Shown piece after piece: positions 17,852 to 27,038 of a stretch of 64,000 bases of DNA. The position numbers and the translations under genes were made by a program. The stretch lies in NCBI GenBank assembly GCA_016866305.1, contig VGMX01000007.1, positions 1 to 64,000 on the forward strand, written 5' to 3'. Origin of the DNA: Chlorobiota bacterium. Its GTDB lineage: Bacteria > Bacteroidota > Chlorobiia > Chlorobiales > Chlorobiaceae. Each line of letters opens with the position of its first letter. Position 1 is the stretch's first letter. The notes beneath the pieces are model-generated. The model saw only the letters and a list, made by a program, of their open reading frames with translations, was not told the DNA's origin and made no database searches.

Positions 17852-18463
17852 CTATATGGTTTCCGCTGTTATCTTGTACTGGCCGCCGCTATGCGTGCCG
17901 GCCATGTTTGTCTGTGAAAAATCGAGCGTCATCCGGACATTTCCGATGGTGGCCGAGGAGGTGGTCAGACCGTTCAGGCTGGTGTTGATGCTGGTGCCGG
18001 AATGACCGGCGTTGTCGTCGATCCGGGTCTGGCCGGCACCGCTGAGGATCGTTATTTTCGAGGAACCCGAGAGCATCTGGTTGTTGACCACGCTGATGGT
18101 GACCTTTGCCGTGCCCGTCGGGGAGAGTCCCCTGATCGCCCAGACGTTGGGTATGGTCATGGCTACCGTGCCCGGAAGCACATCCTGGATGGTGCTTGCC
18201 GACAACTGGCTTCCGCCGTCTGCTGCTCCGCTCCACTGGACGTTCCATGAACCGCCGCCGCCTTCGTCAACCGCCTGTGAATAGTCCTCGAACCGCAGGT
18301 TGAGTGCGGAGTAGTAATGCAGGATGATACAGTCGGGCAGGGTGATGGAAACCGTTGTGGAACCGGTTTTCGTTGCTCCCGATGCCGGTGACGGCATGCT
18401 GAGGACGGCAAGGAACAACGCGGAGAAAAAAGTGAGTCTCGAAATGGGGAATTTCGTGTTCAT
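17852..18463 (-). CDS. Fimbrial subunit paralog (A), secreted
   Basis: This 203-residue protein is the first gene of the fimbrial group. The signal peptide ends in SPASGA. The mature N-terminus has TTVSITLPDCIILHYYSALN, with a single cysteine as in paralog C. Later motifs are TIPNVWAIRGLSPTGTAKV, SLNGLTTSSATIGNVRM and the ending GTHSGGQYKITAETI. The alternating N-terminal strand before the cysteine could be the donor strand used in polymerisation. The gene is divergent from cobU, with 248 bases between them. Confidence 0.75.
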   Translation of the reverse strand: MNTKFPISRLTFFSALFLAVLSMPSPASGATKTGSTTVSITLPDCIILHYYSALNLRFEDYSQAVDEGGGGSWNVQWSGAADGGSQLSASTIQDVLPGTVAMTIPNVWAIRGLSPTGTAKVTISVVNNQMLSGSSKITILSGAGQTRIDDNAGHSGTSINTSLNGLTTSSATIGNVRMTLDFSQTNMAGTHSGGQYKITAETI

Positions 18464-18711
18464 GAGCGTTTTCCCTTTTTATCGTTGGTTTCAATGCGGT
18501 TTTTCTGAAAACGCATTCTCCGGGATTCCGTACTGCTTTTATGGTAATCATGCACTATGGGGTACAGTGGTTCTTGTGAAAAGAACCTGTTGATAAAAGT
18601 TATGCAAAATTTCCGGCCATTGCAAAAACGCCGTATCCGGCGGGGAATTGCCTGTTGAAGGGAAATAGTTTGTATCTTGGCACTTTCAGGATTGTAACCA
18701 TTTTCAGGAAC
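18464..18711. promoter_or_regulatory. Divergent intergenic region between fimbrial locus and cobU operon
   Basis: Both flanking operons must be expressed from this region. It holds a 7-bp hairpin (GGTTCTT, loop of 5, AAGAACC at 18569-18587). I see no second B12 riboswitch here, so the cobU operon is probably not under the same direct RNA control as the first one. Confidence 0.4.
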
Positions 18712-19233
18712 ATGCATTCCGAAGTTGTTTTCGTGACCGGTGGAGCGAGAAGCGGCAAGAGCTCCTTTGCATTGCAGTATGCGGAAAAATTCGCCAACCC
18801 TGTTTTTCTTGCGACGGCTGAACCTTTCGATCAGGAGATGCGCGATCGTATCGAAAAACACCGTATCGAGCGCAGAGAGAGATTCGTTACCATCGAGGAG
18901 CCGCTCTGTCCGGAGCGGGTGCTTGCGAATCTTCCTTCCGGTACCGGGGCGGTGCTTCTCGATTGCCTGACGGTCTGGGCCGGGAACCTCATGCACCATT
19001 TCGGGTCAACCCCGGGCGGCATCGAGGGAAGGGTGGATGCATTGCTCGATATCCTCCGAACGCCACCGTGCACCATCATACTTGTTTCAAATGAAGTGGG
19101 GATGGGTATTGTGCCTGATAATCCAATGTCTCGCATGTTCCGTGACCTTGCAGGTGGGCTGAACCAGCGAGTGGCGGCGGTTTCGTCGGAAGCCTGGCTG
19201 CTTTGCAGCGGGTTGCCGCTCCGGCTGAAATAG
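18712..19233 (+). CDS. cobU: Adenosylcobinamide kinase / guanylyltransferase CobU
   Basis: CobU phosphorylates adenosylcobinamide and activates it with GTP to give AdoCbi-GDP. The ATG at 18712 (preceded by CAGGAA) places the P-loop [14 protein letters not shown] at residues 7-20. A start at 18655 would add 19 atypical residues. Other motifs are [34 protein letters not shown] and [15 protein letters not shown]. The last three match the guanylyl-acceptor and nucleotide-binding parts of the family. The protein is 173 residues, near the usual length. Confidence 0.94.
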   Translation: MHSEVVFVTGGARSGKSSFALQYAEKFANPVFLATAEPFDQEMRDRIEKHRIERRERFVTIEEPLCPERVLANLPSGTGAVLLDCLTVWAGNLMHHFGSTPGGIEGRVDALLDILRTPPCTIILVSNEVGMGIVPDNPMSRMFRDLAGGLNQRVAAVSSEAWLLCSGLPLRLK

Positions 19234-19295
19234 TCCGCGCAGGAGCGGTGGATGACAAATGCTTTCGACAGGAAATAAAAGAAACAAAACATACC

Positions 19296-20357
19296 ATGTT
19301 CCAGCAGTTGCAATGCCTCCTTGATGCCGTCAAGCCGGTCGACCGGTCGGCGGCTCCGGAAATACAGTCTCATCTTGACGATCTGACCAAGCCACGGGGA
19401 AGTCTCGGCAGGCTTGAAGAGATTGCCCTGAGCTATGTGCTCGCAGCCGGGACTTCCGTCCCTGAGCCGCTGAAAAAGAAAATATGCTGTTTTGCTGCCG
19501 ACCACGGGGTTGCAGCCGAAGGGGTTTCCGCTTTTCCTGCCGAGGTGACCCCCCAGATGGTCTATAATATGCTGAACGGCGGTGCTGCCATCAATGTGCT
19601 TTCCAGACATGCCGGTGCAGATCTCGATGTGGTTGATGTCGGGGTAAACCACGATTTTCCCGATATCCAGGGACTTGTCCGGAAAAAAGTAAAACCGGGA
19701 AGCGCCAATATTGCATGCGGTCCCGCCATGAGTGAAGCCGATGCGCTCGAGGCGCTCCTTTGCGGTACAGCCCTTGCCGTTGATGCTGCCAGGGCCGGAT
19801 ACCATCTTCTCGGAACGGGAGAGATGGGCATTGCCAATACCACGCCCGCAACGGCGCTGTATGCGGTTTTGCTTGGCATTTCTTCCGACACCATAACCGG
19901 CAGGGGTACCGGCATCGACGATTCCCGTCTCAGACACAAGCAATCGGTCATCAGCAGGGCAATCGATGTGAATGCCCACCGGTGCACCAGCCCGTTCGGG
20001 ACTCTTGCCGCGCTCGGAGGCTATGAAATCGCGGCGATTGCCGGTTTCGTGCTCGGTGCGGCATCCTGCAGGATCCCTGTTGTCGTCGACGGATTCATCT
20101 CTTCGGCAGGCGCTGTCGCAGCCATGAAGCTGTGTCCTCCGTGCGGTGACTATCTTTTTTTCAGCCATCTTTCCAGCGAACAGGGCCATAAAACCGTCAT
20201 GGAGCATCTTGGCGCACGGCCGATTCTCGATCTCGATCTGCGTCTTGGGGAGGGAACCGGTGCAGCTCTCGCCATGCAGGTTATCGAAGGTGCAGTGAAA
20301 ATATACACCGGCATGGCGACCTTCAGTTCCGCAAAAGTCAGCGAAAGAGAGCCATGA
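19296..20357 (+). CDS. cobT: Nicotinate-nucleotide:DMB phosphoribosyltransferase CobT
   Basis: CobT activates the lower-ligand base to alpha-ribazole phosphate. With the start at 19296 the protein is 353 residues, the usual size. It has [18 protein letters not shown] near the start, [50 protein letters not shown], and [13 protein letters not shown], which contains the catalytic glutamate. It starts 62 bases after cobU, and its stop overlaps the next start by 4 bases. Confidence 0.96.
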   Translation: MFQQLQCLLDAVKPVDRSAAPEIQSHLDDLTKPRGSLGRLEEIALSYVLAAGTSVPEPLKKKICCFAADHGVAAEGVSAFPAEVTPQMVYNMLNGGAAINVLSRHAGADLDVVDVGVNHDFPDIQGLVRKKVKPGSANIACGPAMSEADALEALLCGTALAVDAARAGYHLLGTGEMGIANTTPATALYAVLLGISSDTITGRGTGIDDSRLRHKQSVISRAIDVNAHRCTSPFGTLAALGGYEIAAIAGFVLGAASCRIPVVVDGFISSAGAVAAMKLCPPCGDYLFFSHLSSEQGHKTVMEHLGARPILDLDLRLGEGTGAALAMQVIEGAVKIYTGMATFSSAKVSEREP

Positions 20358-21238
20358 GGGAGAACGAACGCTTCAGGGGCACGCCCTCACGGGCAGGGAA
20401 ACGGTTTGCCGATGTCAACGGCCTGCAGGTACATTATCGTGCAGCTGGAAGCGGAACACCGGTTCTTGTGCTGTTGCACGGAAGTTTTCTCTCCATGAGA
20501 AGCTGGAGGCTTGTTTTCGACCGGCTGGCTGAACCCTTTACGGTAATCGCTCTTGACCGGCCTGCATTCGGCAGTACCGGCAGGCCGCTTCCGCTTTCCG
20601 GTCAGGTCAATGTCTACAGTCCCGAAGGGCAGGCCGATCTTGTTGCGGGTCTGCTTGAAAAACTCGGTCACCGGCAGGCGGTGCTTGTGGGAAACTCGAC
20701 AGGGGGAACCATTGCCCTGCTCGCTGCCCTTCGCCATCCTGAAAAGGTTACCGGTCTTGTTCTTGCCGACCCGATGGTGTACAGTGGTTATGCAACCAGT
20801 GAATTTCCTGCGTGGCTCTACCCGGTTTTCAGGGCTGTTGCTCCCCTGGGGGGATTGTTTGCAACGCTCATGATCCGCATGGTTTTCAGCAGGCTGCACC
20901 GGACGTTCTGGCACGATCGATCCATGCCGGAAAATGAATTGCTCGGCCAATACCGGGACGACATGATGCAGGGTAAATGGGGAAGGGCCTTCTGGGAACT
21001 CCTGCTTTCCAGTCATAACCTCGATCTTGAAAAAAAACTGCACGACATTGCCGTTCCGGTGCTTGTCATGACCGGTGATCATGACCGGATGGTCAAGCCT
21101 GACGAAACGATCAGGCTTTCGTGCGAATTGCCCCGGGCCGTGTTGAAGGTGATTCCGGCATGCGGACATCTGCCCCAGGAGGAAAAACCCGAACTGTTCA
21201 TGGCGGCAGTTTGTGATTTTCTTGCACAACAGTTCTGA
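20354..21238 (+). CDS. Alpha/beta hydrolase embedded in the cobT-cobS operon
   Basis: The 294-residue protein has all parts of the alpha/beta hydrolase triad: oxyanion segment [14 protein letters not shown], nucleophile elbow [11 protein letters not shown] (serine near 114), acid loop [13 protein letters not shown] and histidine [12 protein letters not shown]. Residues before 15 are polar, and there is no signal peptide. The gene overlaps cobT by 4 bases (ATGA) and shares one base with the cobS start, so it is translated with both. Its substrate is unknown. A role in nucleotide-loop assembly or corrinoid salvage is suggested only by this arrangement. No CobC-type alpha-ribazole phosphatase is found in the window. 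Confidence 0.88.
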   Translation: MRENERFRGTPSRAGKRFADVNGLQVHYRAAGSGTPVLVLLHGSFLSMRSWRLVFDRLAEPFTVIALDRPAFGSTGRPLPLSGQVNVYSPEGQADLVAGLLEKLGHRQAVLVGNSTGGTIALLAALRHPEKVTGLVLADPMVYSGYATSEFPAWLYPVFRAVAPLGGLFATLMIRMVFSRLHRTFWHDRSMPENELLGQYRDDMMQGKWGRAFWELLLSSHNLDLEKKLHDIAVPVLVMTGDHDRMVKPDETIRLSCELPRAVLKVIPACGHLPQEEKPELFMAAVCDFLAQQF

Positions 21239-22005
21239 TGATGCTGTTGCAGACGGCAAGAGGACTCGTGACCGCACTGCGGACGCTGACGATACTCCCG
21301 GTTCCGGGCAGGGACGCGGAGCGGTTCAGCATGTCTCTCTACTGGTTTCCGGTTGTGGGGCTGTTTCTCGGAGGAGTGCAGGCAACGGTCATGTATGCAC
21401 TCAGGCTTGCCGGATGGGTTGAGTTTGCCGGTTTTGCAGCGGTTCTCTGTGGTGTTCTGCTGACACGCGGCATGCATGTCGACGGACTTGCCGATCTTGC
21501 CGATGGCTTCTGGGGAGGGAAGAACCGGGAAGCGGCACTGCGCATCATGAAAGATCCCGCTGTCGGTTCATTCGGCGTGCTGGCACTGGTTTTCGTGATG
21601 CTCCTGAAATGGCTGGCAGCAACACGGCTCGCCATGTTTCAGGATTACAGCACCTTTGTTGCCGGTATTGTTCTTGGCCGGTGGGTGCAGGTCATCCTTG
21701 CCGCACTCATGCCGTATGCCCGAAGTGAGGGAGGAACGGCCCGGTCTTTCGTAACCGGGGCAGGAAAAAGCCATCTTGCTGTGACGACAGTGTGTTCGGT
21801 GCTGTTCCTCATCCTGCTCCCGCATGCAGCGGCAGCCCCGGTTGTCGTTGCAATCGTTTCAGCTGCGATGGTTGCAGCAGTCATGGCCGTGGTTGCCGCC
21901 CGCAAAATAGGGGGTGTGACAGGCGATGTGCTTGGTGCTTCCAGTGAACTGGCCGAATGCGCCGTGTGGGTTGCCTGCATGCTCCTCAGCCCCACCTCTT
22001 CCTGA
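21238..22005 (+). CDS. cobS: Adenosylcobinamide-GDP ribazoletransferase CobS
   Basis: CobS is the membrane enzyme that joins AdoCbi-GDP with alpha-ribazole (phosphate), the final step of cobalamin assembly. The 255-residue protein has TALRTLTILPVPG near the start and the family signature TRGMHVDGLADLADGFWGG. KNREAALRIMKDPAVGSFG and several transmembrane segments follow, with GGVTGDVLGASSELAE near the end. It is coupled to the hydrolase gene by a TGATG junction and is convergent with the next gene. Confidence 0.95.
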   Translation: MMLLQTARGLVTALRTLTILPVPGRDAERFSMSLYWFPVVGLFLGGVQATVMYALRLAGWVEFAGFAAVLCGVLLTRGMHVDGLADLADGFWGGKNREAALRIMKDPAVGSFGVLALVFVMLLKWLAATRLAMFQDYSTFVAGIVLGRWVQVILAALMPYARSEGGTARSFVTGAGKSHLAVTTVCSVLFLILLPHAAAAPVVVAIVSAAMVAAVMAVVAARKIGGVTGDVLGASSELAECAVWVACMLLSPTSS

Positions 22006-22014
22006 CGGCGGTTC

Positions 22015-22947
22015 TCAGCCGCAGGAAGAGGCCGGTTCATCCGTTTTCTGCCCGATTTCCTTGATTTCAAAGCGGTACCGGTCGATTTCAAACGATAAGC
22101 GCGGGTTGTCGTGAAAGGTGACTTTTCCCTGTTCGAAACGGATTTTCATCGGCACACTCACTTTTCTTTCGTCACCGCACACATTATGCTTCACTCCCGG
22201 TCTGAACAGTTCGCTCCGTTCATCAGGAAGCGATACCAGTATGGCATGATCGACGGTGCTGAGCGCCTCAAGGCTTCCATCCGGGGCGAGCTGTACGGAA
22301 TTGATATCGCCATGAATGCCGTTCGGTTCGTTGTCATATGCGAGTACCGCTCCGATCGGGGTCTGCAGAACGGTTTTCTTCAGCGGTTCGAACGACCGGA
22401 TCCGCCCGGATTCATAAAACGCGATCCCTTTTCTGACGGGAATCTCTCCAAAAGGTGTCGTGAGGGTCACCACCTGACCCGGCCAGAGGGTTATGCTTTT
22501 CAGCGCACCGCTTTCATAAAACTGCATGTTGATGATGCGAGCGGTCATGTCGCCGACTGGAGATGTTATGGTCGTTGTTTCCGACAGGGCGAACTCGTTC
22601 TGCCACGACCAGAACCCGCTGAGTTTTCCGTCAAGCGGGAATACTCTTTTGATGGCGCCGTTTTTATGGAACGTAACCAGTTCGGCCGGAAACCGGCCTG
22701 CAGGCGTGGATATGAGGGTTTGTGTCTGCAGGGCTATGGATTTCAGCGAACCATCCTTGTGGAAATACATGGGTTTGAGCGAACGGCGGCCCAGGTCTTC
22801 CGCTTCGTACTGGGGGACAAGCTCTCCGTAAGGGGTTTTCAGCACATTGTAGCTGGTGACAAGGCAGCCGTCGGTTTTTCCGTTCGAAAAGAGTGTCCGG
22901 AATTCCACTCCTTTCAGTTCTCCGTATCGGGTGATGACACTGTTCAT
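22015..22947 (-). CDS. Protein with repeated MORN-like segments, function unknown
   Basis: This 310-residue soluble protein has no signal peptide. It is built from repeats of about 35-45 residues that combine a strand pair with a pattern such as FHKNGAIKRVFPL, FYESGALKSITLW, FYESGRIRSFEPL and LAPDGSLEALS. Each repeat is followed by TPxGE/G motifs (TPYGELVP, TPAGRFPA, SPVGDMTA, TPFGEIPV, TPIGAVLA). The pattern is like MORN or toxin-antitoxin-wing repeats and suggests an extended beta structure. The last 70 residues differ. I know of no function. It ends convergently with cobS and stands alone. Confidence 0.7.
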   Translation of the reverse strand: MNSVITRYGELKGVEFRTLFSNGKTDGCLVTSYNVLKTPYGELVPQYEAEDLGRRSLKPMYFHKDGSLKSIALQTQTLISTPAGRFPAELVTFHKNGAIKRVFPLDGKLSGFWSWQNEFALSETTTITSPVGDMTARIINMQFYESGALKSITLWPGQVVTLTTPFGEIPVRKGIAFYESGRIRSFEPLKKTVLQTPIGAVLAYDNEPNGIHGDINSVQLAPDGSLEALSTVDHAILVSLPDERSELFRPGVKHNVCGDERKVSVPMKIRFEQGKVTFHDNPRLSFEIDRYRFEIKEIGQKTDEPASSCG

Positions 22948-23108
22948 GGCTCAGGGAAACATCTTGAGGAATTGCGTATTTCACTCAACTGATAACGCAA
23001 TTATCGAGCCACATGTGGGAATGTTATTTAAGTATATATCTATTAAACATTTATGGAGATTATTTCCTGCCGGTTTCCCGACAGGAAAAACGACGAAAAT
23101 GAAGGTTT

Positions 23109-23851
23109 TCAGAATTTTTCTACGCTCCTGTTGTTTTCAGGGCTTTTTGCAAGCCAATGGCAGATGGTCCGCAGCACGGTTTCAGGGGTATAGGGTTTGA
23201 TGACGCAATCGTCAATGCCGAATTTTCCTGACTGTTCGAGAATTTCCTTGAGCGAATCGGCAGTCATGGCTACAATCGGGCAGCGTTTTCCCTCGGGCTC
23301 AAGCGCCCGGATTGCCGCGGATGCTTCAAATCCGTTCATTTCAGCCATATGAATGTCCATGAACACCAGGTCGGGTGAGTTTTCGGAGAAAACCGTAACG
23401 GCCTCTCTGCCGTTTCCGGCTTCCAGAATTGTTGCTTGGGGAAGGATTTTCGACAGCACCGTTTTTGCAAGCAGCATTTGGTAAGATTGTCTTCGGCAAT
23501 GAGCACAGTGCATTGCAAACGGTTCAGGAAACGTTCCCCTTCCACGCCGTTTCTGCTTGCCGGCAACGCCTCTTTCGGTTTTTCCGGATCGATGAGCAAT
23601 TCGATGAGTTGCGCCCGCTTTACCGGCTTGATCAAGGTATTGCAGTTTCCCGCTTCACGGGCTGCGCTGAAGAGCTTCGGATCATCCGTTGCATGGAACA
23701 TCATGATAACAGGAGTGTCCAATCCGGTTTTTCCGCGGATTTTGCCTGCGAGTTCGATGCCGTTCCTGCCGGCTGCCGAATCGTTTGCTATCGAGAGCGA
23801 ATCGAGCATGCCGCAGATCAGTTTGCGATTGCCGGAGTTGCTCTTAACCAC
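23109..23851 (-). pseudogene. Decayed double-receiver protein (hybrid kinase remnant)
   Basis: The minus strand carries parts of two response-regulator receiver domains. The first starts ILVVKSNSGNRKLICGMLD but lacks the acidic pocket and phospho-acceptor segment; it jumps to NGIELAGKIRGKTGLDTPVIM and reaches a conserved ending NTLIKPVKRAQLIELL. The second begins TVLIAEDNLTK, then a frameshift near 23470 moves the rest into another frame (ILEAGNGREAV, PDLVFMDIHMAEMNGFEAS, PIVAMTADSL, DDCVIKPYTPETV). The frame is open upstream to about 23920 without a start, and no kinase domain remains. It is the C-terminal ruin of a hybrid histidine kinase or similar protein. Confidence 0.82.
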
Positions 23852-24001
23852 GAGTATTTTTCCGGGGTTTGCCTTTATGCGACATTGTCCGGATGTCGCT
23901 CCGTTAAGGGGTGGGGGAATTTAAAGTCATTTAATTTTTAATTTAGGGATAATCAGGAAACATTGTCACGTTTTTTTGCATGAAAGGGGCAACGGCATCG
24001 A

Positions 24002-26647
24002 TTATTTATTCGTTTGTTCAGCTTTCTCCGAAAGTATCTGCTCGACATCTGACGCAATGGAGAGACTTCGCATGAGATCGAGGAGATTTTGTTCGACCTT
24101 GATGTTCAGTTCGACGGGGCGACCGGCCTGAAAGTCGGGGTTGTTGCCTTTGAGCTGAATGGTGATGGCCGATTTGCCTTCGGGTTTCATGGATATGGAG
24201 GAGGTCATTCCGGCATAAAGAAAGTTCGATAACGCTTCATACGTAGTCCGGAGTCCCTGGTTTGCCGAGGCTCTCTCCTCGGGGGTGGTGGCATAGATGA
24301 TCTGCCCGCCGGATTCGGCATTCATTGCGCCATCGATGATTTCGAAGCTCTGGCCGTGCATCCGTACCGGAATGGTGCCTCTGATTGTTCCGGTTGCATA
24401 GATTTTTTTCGTGCCCTGCAGGTCGAGCAGTTTCTGCAGGGGGATTTTTTCAAGCCGCAGCACGGTTTCGGCTTTGTTGACGGCCATATCGTACTCGACA
24501 CGATCGATACCGGCTGTCCCGTCAAAGAAACCTGTCCTGAAGTCCGAAAGGGTTACCCGGTCGGGGTGGTTTCTGTCCTGCCACAGGTGAAGGGTGCCTT
24601 TGGGCGAAACCAGTTCAAGCACTCCCCCCTGTGTTTTCCTGTTCAGTTCCCGCAACGTGAAATCCACTACGGTTCTGCCGTCATAGCCACGGCTGAGCAC
24701 GATCTCCGGAGCGGAGAACGAGTAGTTTGCAGTCTGCTCCGATGTTCTGAAAATGCGTTCGGCCAGGGTTTTCCCTGAAGTCTGCGGTGTGACGGTAACG
24801 GTGCCGCCGCCGGCCGACTTCAGCACCGCCTTGTCGATGGCGAATGCATTGCTCCGGAGAACCAGCGGCAGTGTGCCGCTTATGGCTCCTTTCATCGTCC
24901 CCCCGAATCCGCCGTGAAGCCTAACCCGTTCAAGTGCATTGATATTGTGCAGCCTGAGCGTCACGGGAAGTCCTTTGCGGTCGCTTCTGAACTCGACAGG
25001 ATCAATTTTCAGGGTTCCGCCGAACGCTCCGGCTGAAAACCGGTTCAGCGCCGTATGCGTTGAACTGCCCTTGCCGTGGGCAAACGATGCGTTGATGTTG
25101 CCAAGCAGGGTTCCGCCTCCGAGGTCGAAGGTGAGCAACGGTCGGTTCGCTTTGTCGTAAAAGATTAATTTCGAATTTTTTGCACCTGAAATCGTGCCGT
25201 TGCTGATTATGAGCGTGTTCTTGCCGTATTGGAGGGGAAGGCGGCCTTCGACCGTTCCCGTTGCAAGTGGCGGTTTTCCCCTTCCGCCGCCCAGTCCCGG
25301 CAGGGAGCCGAGAGGAATGTTCCTGAAGGTCATTGTCGAAGCAATCCGCATGTCTCCTGAAGAGAGCCCTGTTTTTCCGTAGGTGAGCGGAATGCTTCCG
25401 GAGAGTGTGCCGCCGAACGTTCCGGTGCCTGCTCCATGGTATTTCAACCGGTCCGGAAGCCGGACGGCTTCGAAGTCAAGGGTCAGCATGGTTTCGTTCC
25501 TTTCCGGATCGAAGCGAAATGGCGATGCCCTCAGGTTTCCTCCGAAAAGCTCTGCCGAAAGACGGCGGACAGCGATTCCTGAATGATTTCTGCTTCGGCT
25601 GTTGATGGTGATCTCCGCGTTGAGGTTTTTCAGTGCTTCTCCCATGCCTTTTTGCGTGCCGATATCGACTGAAAACAAGGGGGTGTTTTCTGCACCGAGG
25701 TAGACGATTTTTGCCCCCGCTTCTCCCGTGACGGCGGCGTTGCGCACCATGACGGTTGAATCGCGGAACTCGATGGGAATGGAGCCGCTTATCCTTCCTG
25801 TACCGGTGATCGGCCTGCCTGAGTCGGAGTTGAACCAGGGGAGTTCGTTCAGGGGGATTTCGGCGAGCCTGAGGGTGAACGCTGTTTTCTGCTCCTTCAG
25901 GTCGTATTCGATCCGCTCGGAAAGAGCGTTCAGTCTGAAGAGGTCGATGGAGCAGTCGCTCAGGATGAGCGTACAGGGTTTCCGGGGGTCACGCTTCGAA
26001 CCGAAAAGAGCCCTGAAATTACCGAGGGGTGCGGGATTGCCGTCGCTGTAGAGTTTTGCTATGGTGAGGGTATCGACAGGTTGCTGCCAGTTGTTTCCGG
26101 CGGCGAGAAAGACCCGGTAAGCGAGTCCCGAAAGCTGCAGCTTTTCCCTCCTGACCGTTGCGTCCCTGATGGCATAGGAGATGCTTGCGGGCTGAAATTC
26201 CCGCCGTTTGTTCTCCGGGTGCCGGATTTCAAGTTTCATGGTGATCCGGGCATTTCTGTCCTCGAACAGGAACCCTCCCGGATCGGGCAGAAAGCTGAGT
26301 GAATCCGCCTCCAGCGAGATAACGGTATCGAGATTCCGGGTGAACAGGGCTTTGAGCAAATCTCCCGTATTCCAGGAAAGGCGGCCACCGGAAACCGAGA
26401 GCGTGTAGGTGGTTGGGGTGCTGATGCACTGGTCCGGAGGTGAAATGAACGAAGCCGTCAGCTTCCTGAATCCTGCTCCGCCGGGGCCCGGAAGTCCCGT
26501 GCCGGAAAGCCGGACGCTAAAAGGTCTGTTCCGCAGCGCCCGGTCGATGAGCGACTGGGCGTACCACGGAAAGGCAAGCCATGCTGCCAGAAGCGCCACG
26601 ATTGCTCCGGGCAGCAGCAGGAGAAGGATGCGCTTCACCCATTTCAC
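24002..26647 (-). CDS. ydbH: YdbH-like intermembrane lipid transport protein (AsmA/TamB superfamily)
   Basis: This 881-residue protein has one N-terminal transmembrane segment (ILLLLLPGAIVALLAAWLAF) and a very long repetitive beta region. Units contain patterns such as TGTGRISGSIPIEF, GTFGGTLSGSIPLTYG, ATGTVEGRLPLQYG, GTMKGAISGTLPLVL and ATGTIRGTIPVRM. The C-terminus ends in the YdbH-type domain (GMTSSISMKPEGKSAITIQLKG, RPVELNIKVEQNLLDLMRS). In E. coli, YdbH bridges the periplasm with YnbE and moves phospholipids to the outer membrane, redundantly with TamB and YhdP. Upstream genes for YdbL- and YnbE-like proteins complete the set, which makes the call firm. Confidence 0.88.
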   Translation of the reverse strand: MKWVKRILLLLLPGAIVALLAAWLAFPWYAQSLIDRALRNRPFSVRLSGTGLPGPGGAGFRKLTASFISPPDQCISTPTTYTLSVSGGRLSWNTGDLLKALFTRNLDTVISLEADSLSFLPDPGGFLFEDRNARITMKLEIRHPENKRREFQPASISYAIRDATVRREKLQLSGLAYRVFLAAGNNWQQPVDTLTIAKLYSDGNPAPLGNFRALFGSKRDPRKPCTLILSDCSIDLFRLNALSERIEYDLKEQKTAFTLRLAEIPLNELPWFNSDSGRPITGTGRISGSIPIEFRDSTVMVRNAAVTGEAGAKIVYLGAENTPLFSVDIGTQKGMGEALKNLNAEITINSRSRNHSGIAVRRLSAELFGGNLRASPFRFDPERNETMLTLDFEAVRLPDRLKYHGAGTGTFGGTLSGSIPLTYGKTGLSSGDMRIASTMTFRNIPLGSLPGLGGGRGKPPLATGTVEGRLPLQYGKNTLIISNGTISGAKNSKLIFYDKANRPLLTFDLGGGTLLGNINASFAHGKGSSTHTALNRFSAGAFGGTLKIDPVEFRSDRKGLPVTLRLHNINALERVRLHGGFGGTMKGAISGTLPLVLRSNAFAIDKAVLKSAGGGTVTVTPQTSGKTLAERIFRTSEQTANYSFSAPEIVLSRGYDGRTVVDFTLRELNRKTQGGVLELVSPKGTLHLWQDRNHPDRVTLSDFRTGFFDGTAGIDRVEYDMAVNKAETVLRLEKIPLQKLLDLQGTKKIYATGTIRGTIPVRMHGQSFEIIDGAMNAESGGQIIYATTPEERASANQGLRTTYEALSNFLYAGMTSSISMKPEGKSAITIQLKGNNPDFQAGRPVELNIKVEQNLLDLMRSLSIASDVEQILSEKAEQTNK

Positions 26648-26668
26648 GTTCAGGTCGCGGTTTGCCGC

Positions 26669-27022
26669 TTAGCCGGCTTTTTTCTTCCACTGGCCCTTCA
26701 CCTGCACCCAGGTTCCGACAGGAAGACGGGTATAGATTTTCTCGAACATCATGCTGCCGACGACTTCGAGCGACAGATTGTTCTGTGCGGCTATTCTGGC
26801 ATATTCGGCCCGTCGCTGGTTGTTGATGGTGCCGATCATCGATTGGGCGTCCGTTGCGGCTCCCGGCGGGACGGCAAGCAGTCCGTTGTCCACTTCTCCG
26901 GCCAGTCCCTTCGCCCTTGCGGTTTCAAGGTCGATCGCCAATGCCTGAATGCTGAGACCGGCAAACAGCATAAGTGCTGCCAGTGTCTTCAGTGCTCTTG
27001 CTTTTATCATGCTTCCAGTCAT
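26669..27022 (-). CDS. ydbL: YdbL-like periplasmic protein (DUF1318)
   Basis: This 117-residue secreted protein (signal peptide ending near ALA, residue 29) has LETARAKGLAGEVDNGLLAV, then IGTINNQRRAEYARIAAQNN and LPVGTWVQVKGQWKKKAG. These are the family motifs of DUF1318/YdbL, including the closing GxWVxxxGxWxxK. It sits between the ynbE- and ydbH-like genes, with gaps of about 16-21 bases. It is thought to influence the YdbH-YnbE bridge; the exact role is not settled. Confidence 0.88.
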   Translation of the reverse strand: MTGSMIKARALKTLAALMLFAGLSIQALAIDLETARAKGLAGEVDNGLLAVPPGAATDAQSMIGTINNQRRAEYARIAAQNNLSLEVVGSMMFEKIYTRLPVGTWVQVKGQWKKKAG

Positions 27023-27038
27023 GTTGTTTCCCTCCTGT

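Noticed and set aside
18569-18587. Hairpin GGTTCTT/AAGAACC considered as terminator or riboswitch part
   Set aside because: There is no T-tract and no conserved riboswitch element; it lies between divergent genes, where no terminator is needed.
18671-18695. Second sigma-54-like site (TTGGCACTTTCAGGATTGTA) before cobU
   Set aside because: The GG to GC/GT spacing is 13 instead of 10 bases, and it overlaps the gene start region.
18831-20207. Minus-strand frame of 458 codons
   Set aside because: It overlaps cobU and cobT on the other strand, both with complete catalytic motifs.
22111-22992. Plus-strand frame of 293 codons
   Set aside because: It lies antisense to the MORN-like repeat protein, whose regular repeats show the minus strand is coding.
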